Numbered from the stretch's first letter, positions 1 through 8,824 are shown. The stretch: DNA of 31,312 bases from Tardiphaga sp. (GCA_014377915.1 JACMOT010000288.1:1-31312), one strand, 5' to 3'. Numbers and translations are program-made. The notes: generated by a model from the letters alone, not told the origin.

Positions 1-1
1 C

Positions 2-322
2 ACCGTGCTGCTCGGCGCCGCGTTCTCCTGCGTGCAGGCTTATGAATACCACCACGCCGCCTTTGCCTTTGCCGGCAATGTCTATGGCGCGACTTTCTTC
101 ATGGCGACCGGTTTCCATGGTTTCCACGTGCTGGTCGGTACCATTTTCCTGCTGGTCTGCCTGTTGCGCGTCTATGCCGGCCATTTCACGCCGCAGCAGC
201 ACCTCGGCTTCGAATTCGCCGCCTGGTACTGGCACTTCGTCGACGTGGTCTGGCTGTTCCTGTTCATCACCATCTACGTCTGGGGCTATGGCGGCGTTGT
301 CGCCGGCGCCGCCGCGCACTGA
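2..322 (+). CDS. ctaE: Cytochrome c oxidase subunit III, C-terminal part (partial)
   Basis: The reading frame is open from the window edge, so the N-terminus lies outside; 106 residues are visible before a TGA. Subunit III is an integral membrane subunit of aa3-type cytochrome c oxidase that stabilises the catalytic subunit I. The visible part carries the family's histidine- and aromatic-rich signatures, FHGFHVLVG and [15 protein letters not shown], and three hydrophobic helices, as expected for the last helices of the seven-helix protein. It is followed by a rho-independent terminator and then by two oxidase-assembly-type genes (DUF983, SURF1), the usual alphaproteobacterial cox cluster order. 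The family assignment is secure. Confidence 0.95.
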   Translation, partial: TVLLGAAFSCVQAYEYHHAAFAFAGNVYGATFFMATGFHGFHVLVGTIFLLVCLLRVYAGHFTPQQHLGFEFAAWYWHFVDVVWLFLFITIYVWGYGGVVAGAAAH

Positions 323-345
323 TCATAATAAAGTGCTAGGAGAGA

Positions 346-370
346 GGGCGGCTCAGGGCCGCCCTTTTTT
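346..370 (+). terminator. Rho-independent terminator after ctaE
   Basis: A perfect 7-bp GC stem, GGGCGGC (346-352) with GCCGCCC (358-364), is followed directly by six T residues. It lies 24 nt after the ctaE stop codon and probably ends the cox transcript. Confidence 0.85.
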
Positions 371-478
371 GTTGGAGCTCGACCTTCTTCGTCCCCTCCC
401 CTCCAGCGCAGCGAAGTTGCGCGCCGCAGCGGGGGGCGCGGACGCAGTGCACGACAGCAGAGGGCACCATGTTGACCT

Positions 479-529
479 ACCCTCTCCCGCCTTCGCTTCG
501 CGAGGGCACCCTCTCCCGCAAGGGGAGAG
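479..529. repeat. Short palindromic intergenic repeat remnant
   Basis: ACCCTCTCCCGC occurs twice (479-490 and 508-519), 29 nt apart. The second copy forms a perfect hairpin, CTCTCCC (511-517) with GGGAGAG (523-529). This resembles the CCCTCTCCC/GGGAGAGGG palindromes scattered between genes in Bradyrhizobium-type genomes (general knowledge, not checked here). It lies just upstream of the DUF983 gene and could end up in its leader RNA. Confidence 0.5.
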
Positions 530-543
530 CGGAAAGAACAGCC

Positions 544-936
544 ATGACCGATAACGTCCCCATTGCCATCCCGCTGTCGCAGTCTGTTCTCCGCGGCCTC
601 GCCTGCAAATGCCCGCGCTGTGGCGAAGGCAAGCTGTTCGCCGGCTTCATCGACTTGCGGCCGTCTTGCGAAAAATGCGGCCTCGACTACGCCTTCATCG
701 ATGTCGGCGATGGCGCGGCGGTGTTTTTGATCATGATCGCCGGCGCCATCGTGGTCGGCTGCGCGCTGGTCGTGGAAGTAAAATATCAGCCGCCGTTCTG
801 GCTGCATGCCGCGCTGTGGCTGCCGTTGATTCTCGCCACCACGATCCTGCCGATGCGCTCGATGAAATCCTTGCTGATCGCGCTCCAGTTCCACCACAAG
901 GCCTCCGAAGGCCAGCTGATCGACCGCCCGAAATGA
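544..936 (+). CDS. DUF983 family membrane protein
   Basis: A 130-residue protein with two CxxC pairs near the N-terminus, CPRC (23-26) and CEKC (42-45), that look like a zinc-ribbon metal site. Two hydrophobic segments follow, at roughly residues 56-76 and 85-105. This is the DUF983 pattern, a family often found in cytochrome oxidase clusters of alphaproteobacteria; its biochemical role is not established. The ATG at 544 is chosen because the zinc ribbon follows directly, whereas upstream in-frame codons run through the intergenic palindromic repeat. The stop codon overlaps the start of the SURF1 gene (ATGA), so the two are translationally coupled. A role in oxidase biogenesis is inferred from context. 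Confidence 0.85.
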   Translation: MTDNVPIAIPLSQSVLRGLACKCPRCGEGKLFAGFIDLRPSCEKCGLDYAFIDVGDGAAVFLIMIAGAIVVGCALVVEVKYQPPFWLHAALWLPLILATTILPMRSMKSLLIALQFHHKASEGQLIDRPK

Positions 937-1688
937 CTACGCTGTCCGCCAATCGCCGCAGCATGTTCGGCCTCGGCCTGGTCACGCTGGTCATCGTCGC
1001 GGTGCTGCTTGGTCTGGGTGGCTGGCAGATGCAGCGCCGCGCCCAGAAGCACGCGCTGATCGCGGCGCTGACCGAGCGTCTGGCCGGAGCTCCGGGCGCG
1101 CTGCCGGCGCCGTCGACATGGTCGGCGCTGACGCCGGCCGCGGATGAATTTCGCCGTGTCAGCTTCATTGCGACGCTGCAGCCGGTGCCGGACGCGATGG
1201 TCTACTCATCAGGTTCCAGCGTGCGGCCGGACGTGCCGGGTCCCGTGACCTGGGCATTCGTGCCGGCGCTTCTGCCGTCCGGTGAAACCCTCGTCATCAA
1301 TGCCGGCTTCGTGCAGAACACCATGCAGGAGCGCGCCCAGCAGGATCGCGCCGTGCAGCGCCTGATCAGCGGCGCGCCGGTGACCATGAACGGCTATCTG
1401 CGGTTCCCCGAGGCGGCCGGTGCGCTGACGCCGAATGATGACGTCAAGAAACGCCTGTGGTTCACCCGCGACCAGCGCGACATGGCGCAAAAGCTCGGCT
1501 GGGGCGAGGTGGCGCCGTTCTATATTGATTTGGAGTCCCCGGCGCCGGCCAGCGGCATTCCAAAACCTGGCCCGCTCGAAGTCCACCTCAAGGACGACCA
1601 TCTGCAATACGCCATCACCTGGTTTGGCCTGGCGGCGGCGGGCCTCATCGCGTTTGCGGTGTGGATCAAGGGGCAGCGGCGGGCATAG
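933..1688 (+). CDS. SURF1 family cytochrome oxidase assembly protein
   Basis: A 251-residue inner-membrane protein with the SURF1 layout: an N-terminal helix (about residues 11-30) ending in the family motif GGWQMQRR, a large periplasmic domain, and a second helix near the C-terminus (about 224-244) preceded by QYAITWFGLA. SURF1 proteins help insert heme a into subunit I of cytochrome c oxidase. The start ATG shares four bases with the stop of the DUF983 gene, so the two are co-translated. Position after ctaE agrees with the role. Length is normal for bacterial SURF1. Confidence 0.9.
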   Translation: MTTLSANRRSMFGLGLVTLVIVAVLLGLGGWQMQRRAQKHALIAALTERLAGAPGALPAPSTWSALTPAADEFRRVSFIATLQPVPDAMVYSSGSSVRPDVPGPVTWAFVPALLPSGETLVINAGFVQNTMQERAQQDRAVQRLISGAPVTMNGYLRFPEAAGALTPNDDVKKRLWFTRDQRDMAQKLGWGEVAPFYIDLESPAPASGIPKPGPLEVHLKDDHLQYAITWFGLAAAGLIAFAVWIKGQRRA

Positions 1689-1812
1689 CCTGCTGATTCC
1701 CGGTTTCCCCTGTCGCTCAAAACGCTTTATGGTGCCGGATGATTTCGCCCGGCGTGAAGTTTTAACCCATCATTATCAAAGGCTTGGCCGTGAGCCGCCT
1801 TTGGAGGACGCT

Positions 1813-3228
1813 TTGACGACCTATATTTCGACGCGGGGCGAGGCCCCGATTCTGGGCTTCTGCGATGTGATGCTGACCGGGCTGGCCCGCGATGGCGGGC
1901 TTTATGTGCCGCAACTCTGGCCGCAGTTTTCGCCGGAGACCATCGCCGCTCTGTTCGGCCGGCCCTATTGGGAAGTCGCCGTCGAGGTGATCCGCCCGTT
2001 TGTCGCCGGCGAGATCTCCGACGAGGATCTCGGGCGCATGGCCAACGAGGCCTATGCCACCTTCCGCCATCCCGCGGTGGCGCCGCTCGACCAGACCGCG
2101 CCGAATCAGTTCGTGCTCGAACTGTTTCACGGCCCGACCTTGGCGTTCAAGGATGTCGCGATGCAGCTGATCGCGCGGCTGATGGACCATGTGCTGGCGA
2201 AGCGCACCGAGCGGACCACCATCGTCGTCGCCACCTCCGGCGATACCGGCGGGGCGGCGGTCGACGCCTTCGCCAACCGCGACAATGTCGATCTGATCGT
2301 GCTGTTTCCGCACGGCAAGATCTCCGACGTGCAGCGCCGGATGATGACCACGGCCGGTGCTGCGAATGTCCACGCGCTCGCCGTGAAAGGTAATTTCGAC
2401 GATTGCCAGGCGATCGTGAAGGGTCTGTTCAACCACCACAAATTCCGCGACGCGGTGTCGCTGTCCGGTGTCAATTCGATCAACTGGGCGCGCATCGTGG
2501 CCCAAGTGGTCTACTACTTCACGTCGGCGGTCGCGGTCGGCGCGCCCGGCCGCGCGGTGGATTTCACCGTGCCGACCGGAAATTTCGGTGACATTTTTGC
2601 CGGATACGTCGCCAAGCGAATGGGCCTGCCAGTGCGCAAGCTGCGCATCGCCGCCAACGTCAACGACATCCTGGCCCGCACGCTGCGGACCGGAATTTAC
2701 GAAGTCCGCGAAGTCCATGAGACGGCGTCGCCGTCGATGGACATCCAGGTGTCGTCGAATTTCGAGCGGCTGCTGTTCGAGGCCTCCGGCCGCGACGCCG
2801 TGCTGGTGCGCGGGCTGATGGAGTCGCTGAGACAGTCCGGTCGCTTCGTGCTGCCGGAAGCGGTGCTGACGGCGATCCGTGCGGATTTTGAAGCCGGCCG
2901 CGCCGACGAGGATGAAACCGCCGCGGCGATCCGTACCGCGTGGCGTGAGACCGGCGATTTGATCGACCCGCATACCGCGGTGGCGCTTGCCGTCGCCGAT
3001 CGCGATACCACCGAGCTGCACGTTCCCAATATCGTGCTGGCGACCGCGCATGCGGCCAAGTTCCCCGATGCTGTGGAAGCCGCCTGCGGCGTGCGCCCCG
3101 CGCTACCGGTGTATCTCGAAGGGCTGATGGAAAAGCCCGAGCACATAAAAGTCATGAACAATGACCAAAGCGACATTGAGCGGTTCGTGCTGTCGGTCAG
3201 CCGTGCCGCGAAGCAAGGAGCTATTTGA
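1813..3228 (+). CDS. thrC: Threonine synthase
   Basis: Catalyses O-phosphohomoserine to threonine with PLP, the last step of threonine synthesis. The 471-residue protein begins like other threonine synthases (TTYISTRGEAP), carries the PLP lysine in GPTLAFKD (K113) and the phosphate-binding loop TSGDTGGAA. Length fits the long bacterial/fungal class. No ATG is suitably placed; a TTG at 1813 preceded by a strong GGAGG (1803-1807) gives exactly the expected N-terminus, so TTG is chosen. An ATG in the same frame at 1729 would add 28 unrelated residues. The stop overlaps the next start by one base (TGATG), suggesting an operon with the M16 peptidase gene. Confidence 0.95.
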   Translation: MTTYISTRGEAPILGFCDVMLTGLARDGGLYVPQLWPQFSPETIAALFGRPYWEVAVEVIRPFVAGEISDEDLGRMANEAYATFRHPAVAPLDQTAPNQFVLELFHGPTLAFKDVAMQLIARLMDHVLAKRTERTTIVVATSGDTGGAAVDAFANRDNVDLIVLFPHGKISDVQRRMMTTAGAANVHALAVKGNFDDCQAIVKGLFNHHKFRDAVSLSGVNSINWARIVAQVVYYFTSAVAVGAPGRAVDFTVPTGNFGDIFAGYVAKRMGLPVRKLRIAANVNDILARTLRTGIYEVREVHETASPSMDIQVSSNFERLLFEASGRDAVLVRGLMESLRQSGRFVLPEAVLTAIRADFEAGRADEDETAAAIRTAWRETGDLIDPHTAVALAVADRDTTELHVPNIVLATAHAAKFPDAVEAACGVRPALPVYLEGLMEKPEHIKVMNNDQSDIERFVLSVSRAAKQGAI

Positions 3229-4517
3229 TGAGCGTCGAAGTTACCAAGCTGCCTTCGGGCCTGACGGTCATTACCGACACCATGCCGCATCTGGAGACCG
3301 CTGCGCTCGGGGTATGGACCGGCGTCGGTGGCCGCGACGAGAAGCCCAATGAGCACGGCATCTCGCATCTGCTCGAGCACATGGCGTTCAAGGGCACCAA
3401 GAAGCGGTCGTCGCGTGAGATCGTCGAGGAGATCGAGGCGGTTGGCGGCGATCTCAATGCCGGGACCTCGACCGAGACCACGGCCTATTACGCCCGCGTC
3501 ATGAAGGCCGACGTGCCGCTGGCGCTCGACGTCCTCTCCGACATTCTGGCGAATCCGTCCTTCGTGCCCGATGAGTTGGAGCGGGAGAAGAGCGTGATCG
3601 TGCAAGAGATCGGCGCCGCCGCCGATACGCCGGACGATGTCGTGTTCGAGCACCTCAACGAGCTCTGCTATCCCGACCAGCCGATGGGCCGCTCGCTGCT
3701 GGGCACCGCCAAGACGCTGAAGGAATTCGACCGCGACACGCTGCAGAACTATCTCTCGACGCATTATCGCGGCCCGGAGATGGTAGTCGCCGCCGCCGGC
3801 GCGGTCAGCCACCGTCAGGTCGTCGACGAGGCTTCCGATCGCTTCTCCAGCTTCGCCGGCGCCGCCGCGCCAAAGCCGCAGCCGGCGAAGTTCGGCAAGG
3901 GCGGCTCGCGCGTCGTCCACCGCGACCTCGAGCAGGCGCATCTGACGCTGGCGCTGGAAGGCCTGCCGCAGGCCGACCCGGCGCTGTTCAGCCTGCAGGT
4001 GTTCACCAATATTATCGGTGGCGGGATGTCGTCGCGACTGTTCCAGGAAGTGCGCGAGAAGCGTGGCCTGTGCTACTCGATCTACACGTTTCACGCGCCC
4101 TATAGCGATACGGGATTCTTCGGGCTCTACACCGGGACCGATCCGGCCGACGCGCCGGAGATGATGGAGGTCATCGTCGATGTCATCAATGACGCCGTGG
4201 AGACGCTGACCGAGTCCGAGATCGCCCGCGCCAAGGCGCAGATGAAGGCCGGCCTGTTGATGGCTTTGGAAAGCTGCAGCGCCCGCGCCGAGCAGCTGGC
4301 GCGCCACATGCTGGCCTATGGCCGGCCGTTGACCGTCGAGGAGCTGGTGGCCCGGATCGATGCCGTGAGCGTGGAATCCGCCCGCGACGTCGCCCGCAGT
4401 CTGCTGATGCGCAGCCGCCCCGCGGTATGCGCCCTCGGCAGTGGTCGCGGCCTGGACAGCGCGGTCGCCTACGCCGAAGGTTTGACCCGCGCCAAGGACA
4501 AAACGCTGCTACACTAG
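3228..4517 (+). CDS. M16 family zinc metallopeptidase (processing-peptidase-like)
   Basis: A 429-residue single-unit M16B peptidase resembling the beta subunit of mitochondrial processing peptidase. The inverted zinc motif HLLEH occupies residues 47-51, with H47 and H51 as ligands and E50 as catalytic base. A third ligand, E127, sits in the expected ELEREKSVIVQEI helix. The C-terminal half has the R/Y-type signature (GGGMSSRLFQEVREKRGLCY). The start ATG overlaps the thrC stop, and I prefer it to the TTG one codon earlier. The thrC-M16 pairing recurs in Rhizobiales. Bacterial homologues probably degrade or process peptides; the natural substrate is unknown. Confidence 0.93.
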   Translation: MSVEVTKLPSGLTVITDTMPHLETAALGVWTGVGGRDEKPNEHGISHLLEHMAFKGTKKRSSREIVEEIEAVGGDLNAGTSTETTAYYARVMKADVPLALDVLSDILANPSFVPDELEREKSVIVQEIGAAADTPDDVVFEHLNELCYPDQPMGRSLLGTAKTLKEFDRDTLQNYLSTHYRGPEMVVAAAGAVSHRQVVDEASDRFSSFAGAAAPKPQPAKFGKGGSRVVHRDLEQAHLTLALEGLPQADPALFSLQVFTNIIGGGMSSRLFQEVREKRGLCYSIYTFHAPYSDTGFFGLYTGTDPADAPEMMEVIVDVINDAVETLTESEIARAKAQMKAGLLMALESCSARAEQLARHMLAYGRPLTVEELVARIDAVSVESARDVARSLLMRSRPAVCALGSGRGLDSAVAYAEGLTRAKDKTLLH

Positions 4518-4558
4518 TTCCGGTTTCTGACGCAGGGCAGGTTTTCGGGGAAGCGGAT

Positions 4559-5146
4559 ATGGCTTTGTTTCGTTTGCCGGCGAGTGGACCGGCGGCGTTG
4601 GCGCCGCGGGGCTACGGTTTGCTGTTGCGCGCGCCAGTGATGGCGGACCACCCGCAATGGGCTGACCTACGCGATTACAGCCGCGATTATCTGACACCGT
4701 GGGAGCCGATCTGGCCGTCCGACGATCTGACCCGCTCGGGGTTTCGCCGCCGGTTGCGGCGCTATGCCGAGGATGCTTCGGCCGACCGAGCCTATCCGTT
4801 CCTGGTTTTTCGCGAGTCCGACAGCGTGCTGATGGGCGGCGTGACGCTGGCCAATGTCCGCCGCGGCATCGTCCAGGCCGGCACCGTCGGCTACTGGGTC
4901 GGCCAGCCCTATGCCCATCAGGGCGTCATGACCGCCGCGTTACGCGTCCTGATCCCAACCCTGTTCGGCGAGCTCAATCTGCACCGCGTCGAGGCCGCCT
5001 GCATCCCGACCAATACGGCGTCGGTGCGGGTGCTGGAAAAATGCGGTTTTAACCGCGAGGGTCTGGCGCGGCGCTATCTGTGCATCAACGGGGTCTGGCA
5101 GGACCATTTGCTCTACGGCATGCTGCACGAGGATTTTCGCGGCTAG
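4559..5146 (+). CDS. GNAT family N-acetyltransferase (RimJ/RimL-like)
   Basis: A 195-residue protein with the GNAT fold signatures of the RimJ group: an acyl-CoA region around VGYWVGQPYAHQGVMTAAL, the strand NLHRVEAACIPTNTASVRVLEKCGF, and a C-terminal GVWQDHLLYGML. RimJ/RimL enzymes acetylate N-termini of ribosomal proteins, but many paralogues act on other amines, so the substrate is not assigned. It starts 41 nt after the M16 gene, probably in the same transcript. The ATG at 4559 follows a purine-rich GGGGAAG; earlier in-frame codons lie inside the M16 gene. Confidence 0.9.
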   Translation: MALFRLPASGPAALAPRGYGLLLRAPVMADHPQWADLRDYSRDYLTPWEPIWPSDDLTRSGFRRRLRRYAEDASADRAYPFLVFRESDSVLMGGVTLANVRRGIVQAGTVGYWVGQPYAHQGVMTAALRVLIPTLFGELNLHRVEAACIPTNTASVRVLEKCGFNREGLARRYLCINGVWQDHLLYGMLHEDFRG

Positions 5147-5289
5147 CCTTCTGCGCTTGTGCTGCCGGTCGCAGCCTCGCCGGGGGACAGCATGCTGCCT
5201 TGGGTTCGCCGCCATTGCGCTGCTATAAGGCGGCAGCGCGGCTTTGGGGAAACCCGCGCGAACCACGCGTTTTCGGGGATATCGACATC

Positions 5290-5958
5290 ATGCGACATAT
5301 TGGTTTGAGGCAGGGTGCCCGGCGGGGCCCGCTGCTGGCGCTGGCTGCGGTCGGGCTGACACTGGCCGGCTGTGCCGGCGGCAGTATGTTCGGCGAGGGC
5401 AGTACGCTCGGAAACGCCACCTCGGCGGTCGGTGACCGCTTTAGCCAATTGTTTGGCTCCAATTCGCAGGAGCCCGGCGCCGCTGCTCCCGCCGCGCCGG
5501 AGGGCGAGTTGACCTGTCCGAGCGTTAGCATCCGACCGGGCGCTTCCACCTATGCGGTCGGCGCGCCGGGCAAGCCGGCTTCCGGCAATGATCTGCGTTA
5601 TCAGGCTACCATCACCCGCACCGCGCGCGACTGTAACCTCAATGCCGGCCAGATTACGGTACGGATCGGCATCCAGGGCCGCCTGATCGTCGGTCCGGCC
5701 GGCGCTCCCGCGGCGGTCGATGTGCCGCTGCGCGTCGCCGTGGTACAGGAGGGGGTCAATCCGAAGACCATCGCCACCAAGGTATACCAGACCAACGTGC
5801 AGGTCGGTGAAGAGACCAGCGTGCCGTTCAGCCTGGTCGGTGAGGATCTTGTCTATCCCGCCCCTTCCGCCGCCGCCGGTGATTCCTACGTGTTCTATAT
5901 CGGGTTCGATCCGCAGGCGCTGAAGCCGGAGCCGAAGGCACGGGCGAAGCGACGCTAG
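5290..5958 (+). CDS. Putative lipoprotein, function unknown
   Basis: A 222-residue exported protein. Residues 1-28 form a lipoprotein signal: basic start (MRHIGLRQGARR), hydrophobic core, and lipobox LAGC with the lipidated cysteine at 28. A low-complexity Gly/Ala/Ser linker follows, then a beta-rich domain (about 75-210) with alternating hydrophobic strands, and an unusually basic tail (KPEPKARAKRR). The ATG at 5290 is the start that places the signal peptide correctly. It is separated from the acetyltransferase gene by 143 nt, so it may have its own promoter. I do not recognise a named domain; residue 29 is Ala, which would favour outer-membrane sorting if E. coli rules apply. Confidence 0.8.
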   Translation: MRHIGLRQGARRGPLLALAAVGLTLAGCAGGSMFGEGSTLGNATSAVGDRFSQLFGSNSQEPGAAAPAAPEGELTCPSVSIRPGASTYAVGAPGKPASGNDLRYQATITRTARDCNLNAGQITVRIGIQGRLIVGPAGAPAAVDVPLRVAVVQEGVNPKTIATKVYQTNVQVGEETSVPFSLVGEDLVYPAPSAAAGDSYVFYIGFDPQALKPEPKARAKRR

Positions 5959-6030
5959 AAAGTCGTTGTCTTTTTTACCCCGCCCTGGAGGGGAATGGTG
6001 ACAGCGCAGGACGATGAGCCACCAGAACTA

Positions 6031-6064
6031 AAAAAGCCGGCGCGATTTTATCGCGCCGGCTTTT
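6031..6064. terminator. Bidirectional terminator between lipoprotein gene and atpF
   Basis: A perfect 14-bp stem, 6032-6045 paired with 6051-6064, with a TTTTA loop. It has A residues on the left flank and T residues on the right, so it can terminate transcripts from both sides. It ends the F0 ATP synthase operon on the minus strand 22 nt after the atpF stop, and can also serve the convergent lipoprotein gene. Confidence 0.9.
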
Positions 6065-6085
6065 AAATGTTGAAACAAGAACGAC

Positions 6086-6574
6086 CTAGTTCAGCTTGGC
6101 GCGGACTTCGCCGATGCCCTTGATCAGCAGATCGTCGGCGACGGAGCCGGTGACCGACTGCGACAGGATCGAGGTCGCGGCGGTCACCGCGGCGTCGGCC
6201 GCGGCGGCACGGACGTCGGCGATGGCCTGGGCTTCAGCCAGCGCGATCTTGCCTTCCGCGGTCTTGGTGCGGCGGGCCACGAAGTCTTCCATCTTCACCT
6301 TGGCTTCCGCGGCGATGCGCTCGGCCTCTTCCGTGGCGGCAGTGATGATGTCCCGGGCTTCGCGCTCGGCCGAGGCGTGACGGGCCTTGTAGTCGGCCAG
6401 CAGGGCCGCGGCTTCGTCGCGCAGCTTGCGAGCGTCGTCGAGCTCGGCCTTGATGCGATCGCGGCGATGATCGAGCGCCTTCAGCAGCGTCCGATGAATG
6501 CCGAAATAGCCAAACACGGCCATCAACAGCACGAAGGATACGGCGACCCAGTCTTCAGCTTCAAAACCGAACAT
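6086..6574 (-). CDS. atpF: F0F1 ATP synthase subunit b
   Basis: A 162-residue peripheral-stalk subunit. One N-terminal membrane helix (about residues 9-26, [18 protein letters not shown]) is followed by a long, charged, alanine-rich coiled coil ([22 protein letters not shown] onward). With b' it forms the heterodimeric stator stalk linking F0 subunit a to F1. It is the last gene of the operon, 3 nt after atpF2, and is followed by a strong terminator. The F1 genes are absent here, as expected for alphaproteobacteria, where F0 and F1 operons are separate. Confidence 0.95.
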   Translation of the reverse strand: MFGFEAEDWVAVSFVLLMAVFGYFGIHRTLLKALDHRRDRIKAELDDARKLRDEAAALLADYKARHASAEREARDIITAATEEAERIAAEAKVKMEDFVARRTKTAEGKIALAEAQAIADVRAAAADAAVTAATSILSQSVTGSVADDLLIKGIGEVRAKLN

Positions 6575-6577
6575 CGT

Positions 6578-7165
6578 CTATCCTTTCAGCGAGGCGTCGA
6601 GCGCGGCGTTGACGACGGCGGGCTTCGGGGCGATGCCCGTCAGCCGTTCGACGATCGCCGAGGCGGTGTCAGCGGCAATGCCGCGGACATTGCCCATGGC
6701 CGTGGCGCGGGTGCTGGCGATGGTCTCTTCGGCGGCGCTGAGCCGCGTTGCGAGACTGGCTTCCAGCGTGGCCTTGGCCGCTTCCTGCTGCGTATTGAGC
6801 TTTTCACGAACCTCCGCCGCCATTGCCTGCGCCTTGGCGCGGGCCGTGGCGTGCTCGGTTTCGTAAGCCTTCAGCGCCGCGTCGGAATCCGCCTTCAACC
6901 TGGCGGCTTCGTTCAGGTCGGTATCGATGACCTGTTGACGGGCCGCGAGCACGCCGCCGACGCGGGGCAGCGCCAGTCGCGACACGATCAGATAGAGCAG
7001 GCCGAACGCGATAGCGAACGACACCAGCTGTGAAGCGAAGGTGTTGCTCTCGAACGGCGGGAAAGAGGCCTTGTGACCACCATCCGCCGTCGTATGCGCG
7101 GTCGTTCCCTTGGCGGATTCGCCAGCGGAATGTCCCGGTTGGGATTTGCCCTGACCTTCAGCCAC
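6578..7165 (-). CDS. atpF2: F0F1 ATP synthase subunit b'
   Basis: The second, diverged b-type stalk subunit found in photosynthetic and related alphaproteobacteria (also named atpG or atpX in some annotations). At 195 residues it has a polar N-terminal extension of about 40 residues before the membrane helix (about 45-63, [20 protein letters not shown]), then the typical proline-bounded coiled coil ([20 protein letters not shown]). It lies between atpE and atpF with only 3 nt to atpF. The Gly/Ser/His-rich extension is longer than in many b' proteins and has no obvious function. Confidence 0.93.
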   Translation of the reverse strand: MAEGQGKSQPGHSAGESAKGTTAHTTADGGHKASFPPFESNTFASQLVSFAIAFGLLYLIVSRLALPRVGGVLAARQQVIDTDLNEAARLKADSDAALKAYETEHATARAKAQAMAAEVREKLNTQQEAAKATLEASLATRLSAAEETIASTRATAMGNVRGIAADTASAIVERLTGIAPKPAVVNAALDASLKG

Positions 7166-7228
7166 AGCAGTCTCCTTATCGATCGGAAGCGCCCCGGGAT
7201 GGGGCTGCGACCGGATCAGTTGTCAGGC

Positions 7229-7456
7229 TTAGACGGCGAACAGCAGCAGCAGCGCGATCAGCAGCGAGAAGATGCCGAGCGCTTCCGTGACGGCGAAGCC
7301 GAAGATCAGATTGGCGAACTGGCCCTGGGAGGCCGAGGGATTGCGCAGGGCGCCGTTCAGGAACTGGCTGAAGATCATGCCCACGCCGATGCCGGCGCCA
7401 CCCATGCCGAGACAAGCAATGCCGGCGCCGATGTACTTCGCTGCGATGGGATCCAT
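7229..7456 (-). CDS. atpE: F0F1 ATP synthase subunit c
   Basis: A 75-residue proteolipid hairpin that forms the rotating proton ring. Two hydrophobic helices flank the polar loop (LRNPSA), and the second helix carries the proton-binding acid E58 in [10 protein letters not shown]. Gly-rich packing ([10 protein letters not shown]) is typical of helix 1. A well-placed AGGAG precedes the ATG by 7 nt, stronger than for its operon neighbours, in keeping with the need for many c copies per complex. Confidence 0.96.
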   Translation of the reverse strand: MDPIAAKYIGAGIACLGMGGAGIGVGMIFSQFLNGALRNPSASQGQFANLIFGFAVTEALGIFSLLIALLLLFAV

Positions 7457-7514
7457 GGTAAAACTCCTGGTTGGGATAGGGATAAGAGAGAGGGGTGGAA
7501 ATCGGCCGGGACGC

Positions 7515-8264
7515 TTAGTGTCCCGGATGAAGCGCGTCGTTGAGATAGATGCAGGTCAGGATCGTGAACACATAGGCCTGCAGGAAAGCGACCAGCAATT
7601 CCAGCGCGGTCAGCGCCGTGGTCATCGCCAGCGGCAGCACCGATCCGAAGATGCCAAGGGCGCCAAGCGCGCTCAGCGACGTCACGAAGCCGGCGAAAAC
7701 CTTCAGCGTGATGTGGCCGGCCAGCATGTTGGCGAACAGACGTACCGAATGCGACACCGGGCGGGACAGGAACGAGATCACCTCGATCACGGTCACCAGC
7801 GGCAAGATGTACATCGGGATGCCGGACGGCACGAAGACCTTGAAGAATTTCAGGCCGTTCTTGTAGATGCCGTAAATCAGCACGGTCAGGAATACCATCA
7901 GCGCCAGGGCGACGGCGACGATCAGATGGCTGGTGACGGTGAAGGTATAGGGAACGATGCCGATCAGGTTCGCGGTCAGGATGAACATGAACAGCGAAAA
8001 CACGAACGGGAAGAACTTCATTCCCTCTTCGCCGATCGAGCTTCGCACCGTATTGGACACGAATTCGAACGACAATTCGGCGACCGACTGGAAACGGTTC
8101 GGGACCAGCGCGCGTCCGGCGCTGCCGCCGATCATCAGCACCGACACGATCGCCACCGCGCCCAGCATGTAGGCTGACGAGTTGGTGAAGGCGATTTCCT
8201 GGCCGCCAATGTGGCCCAGGGTAAAGATCTTGTGGATCTCAAATTGATGGATCGGATCGGCCAT
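7515..8264 (-). CDS. atpB: F0F1 ATP synthase subunit a
   Basis: A 249-residue multi-helix membrane subunit that forms the proton half-channels against the c-ring. The essential arginine is R175 in [18 protein letters not shown], matching the conserved Arg of helix 4 (aR210 in E. coli). The start ([13 protein letters not shown]) is typical of alphaproteobacterial subunit a. It follows atpI by 90 nt and precedes atpE by 58 nt on the same strand, the standard F0 order. Confidence 0.96.
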   Translation of the reverse strand: MADPIHQFEIHKIFTLGHIGGQEIAFTNSSAYMLGAVAIVSVLMIGGSAGRALVPNRFQSVAELSFEFVSNTVRSSIGEEGMKFFPFVFSLFMFILTANLIGIVPYTFTVTSHLIVAVALALMVFLTVLIYGIYKNGLKFFKVFVPSGIPMYILPLVTVIEVISFLSRPVSHSVRLFANMLAGHITLKVFAGFVTSLSALGALGIFGSVLPLAMTTALTALELLVAFLQAYVFTILTCIYLNDALHPGH

Positions 8265-8354
8265 CCACGTCGGTCTTTCATCTCGGCCGGGTTGCCCGGC
8301 CTGTTTTGCCGGACAGTCCGGCGATTCTAACGTTGCGCAAGCGGCGCGCGAAAC

Positions 8355-8726
8355 TCATGGCTTTGGCGCGATCCCGGCAGAGCGCATCACGTTGATCACG
8401 CCGGCGACAAAGCCGAGCAGCATGAACACGATCAACCCCCAGGGCGATGTCGACAGCAAACGGTCCAGGCCCCAGCCAAGAATCGTTCCGACAACAACAC
8501 CCGCGACCAGTTCCGAGGAAAGCCGGAGACCCACCGCCATGGCTGACGCCCTGGACTGCGCGTTTCCGCTCCCAGTTTCGGATTGGTCAGTCTTGAATTG
8601 ACGGTCATCCCGAATTTTGGACAACCGTTGATCGAGACTCCCGAGCCTTGCGGAAAGCGCAGCCTCATCGGGAGGCGGTTTCCCACTTCCGCTTTCGCCG
8701 CCATCGTCCCGTGTGCCGTCGGTCAT
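8355..8726 (-). CDS. atpI: ATP synthase protein I (AtpI/AtpZ-like)
   Basis: The first gene of the F0 operon. It encodes a 123-residue protein with a polar, charged N-terminal half and two hydrophobic helices (about residues 65-85 and 95-113), including the family signature SELVAGVVVGTILGWGLD. AtpI-type proteins assist assembly of the c-ring or act as a cation channel; they are not part of the finished enzyme. The position directly upstream of atpB supports the call. Confidence 0.9.
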   Translation of the reverse strand: MTDGTRDDGGESGSGKPPPDEAALSARLGSLDQRLSKIRDDRQFKTDQSETGSGNAQSRASAMAVGLRLSSELVAGVVVGTILGWGLDRLLSTSPWGLIVFMLLGFVAGVINVMRSAGIAPKP

Positions 8727-8795
8727 GCTCTCGACACCCGAAATAACGCTGCAATCGCTGGAAATAACGCCCCGTCGCCCTTAAAAGCCGGGCGG

Positions 8796-8824
8796 ACCAT
8801 ACTTAGCGAGTCTTGCCAAGTCAA
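8796..8824 (-). promoter_or_regulatory. Candidate sigma-70-type promoter of the atp F0 operon
   Basis: Reading the minus strand, TTGACT (8819-8824) and TATGGT (8796-8801) are separated by exactly 17 nt. The -35 matches consensus at five of six positions and the -10 at four of six. It lies about 70 nt upstream of the atpI start, which is a suitable distance. No competing pair of similar quality was seen in the gap. This is an inference from sequence only. Confidence 0.5.

Noticed and set aside
469..543. Longer N-terminus for the DUF983 protein
   Set aside because: It would translate the palindromic intergenic repeat; the family starts near the zinc ribbon.
1762..3051. Long open frame on the minus strand opposite thrC
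   Set aside because: It is His/Arg/Gly-rich with no family resemblance and lies exactly opposite a well-supported gene; GC-rich third positions create such mirror frames.
2697..4307. 536-codon minus-strand frame opposite thrC and the M16 peptidase gene
   Set aside because: It is low-complexity and spans two real genes; both genes on the plus strand have catalytic motifs.
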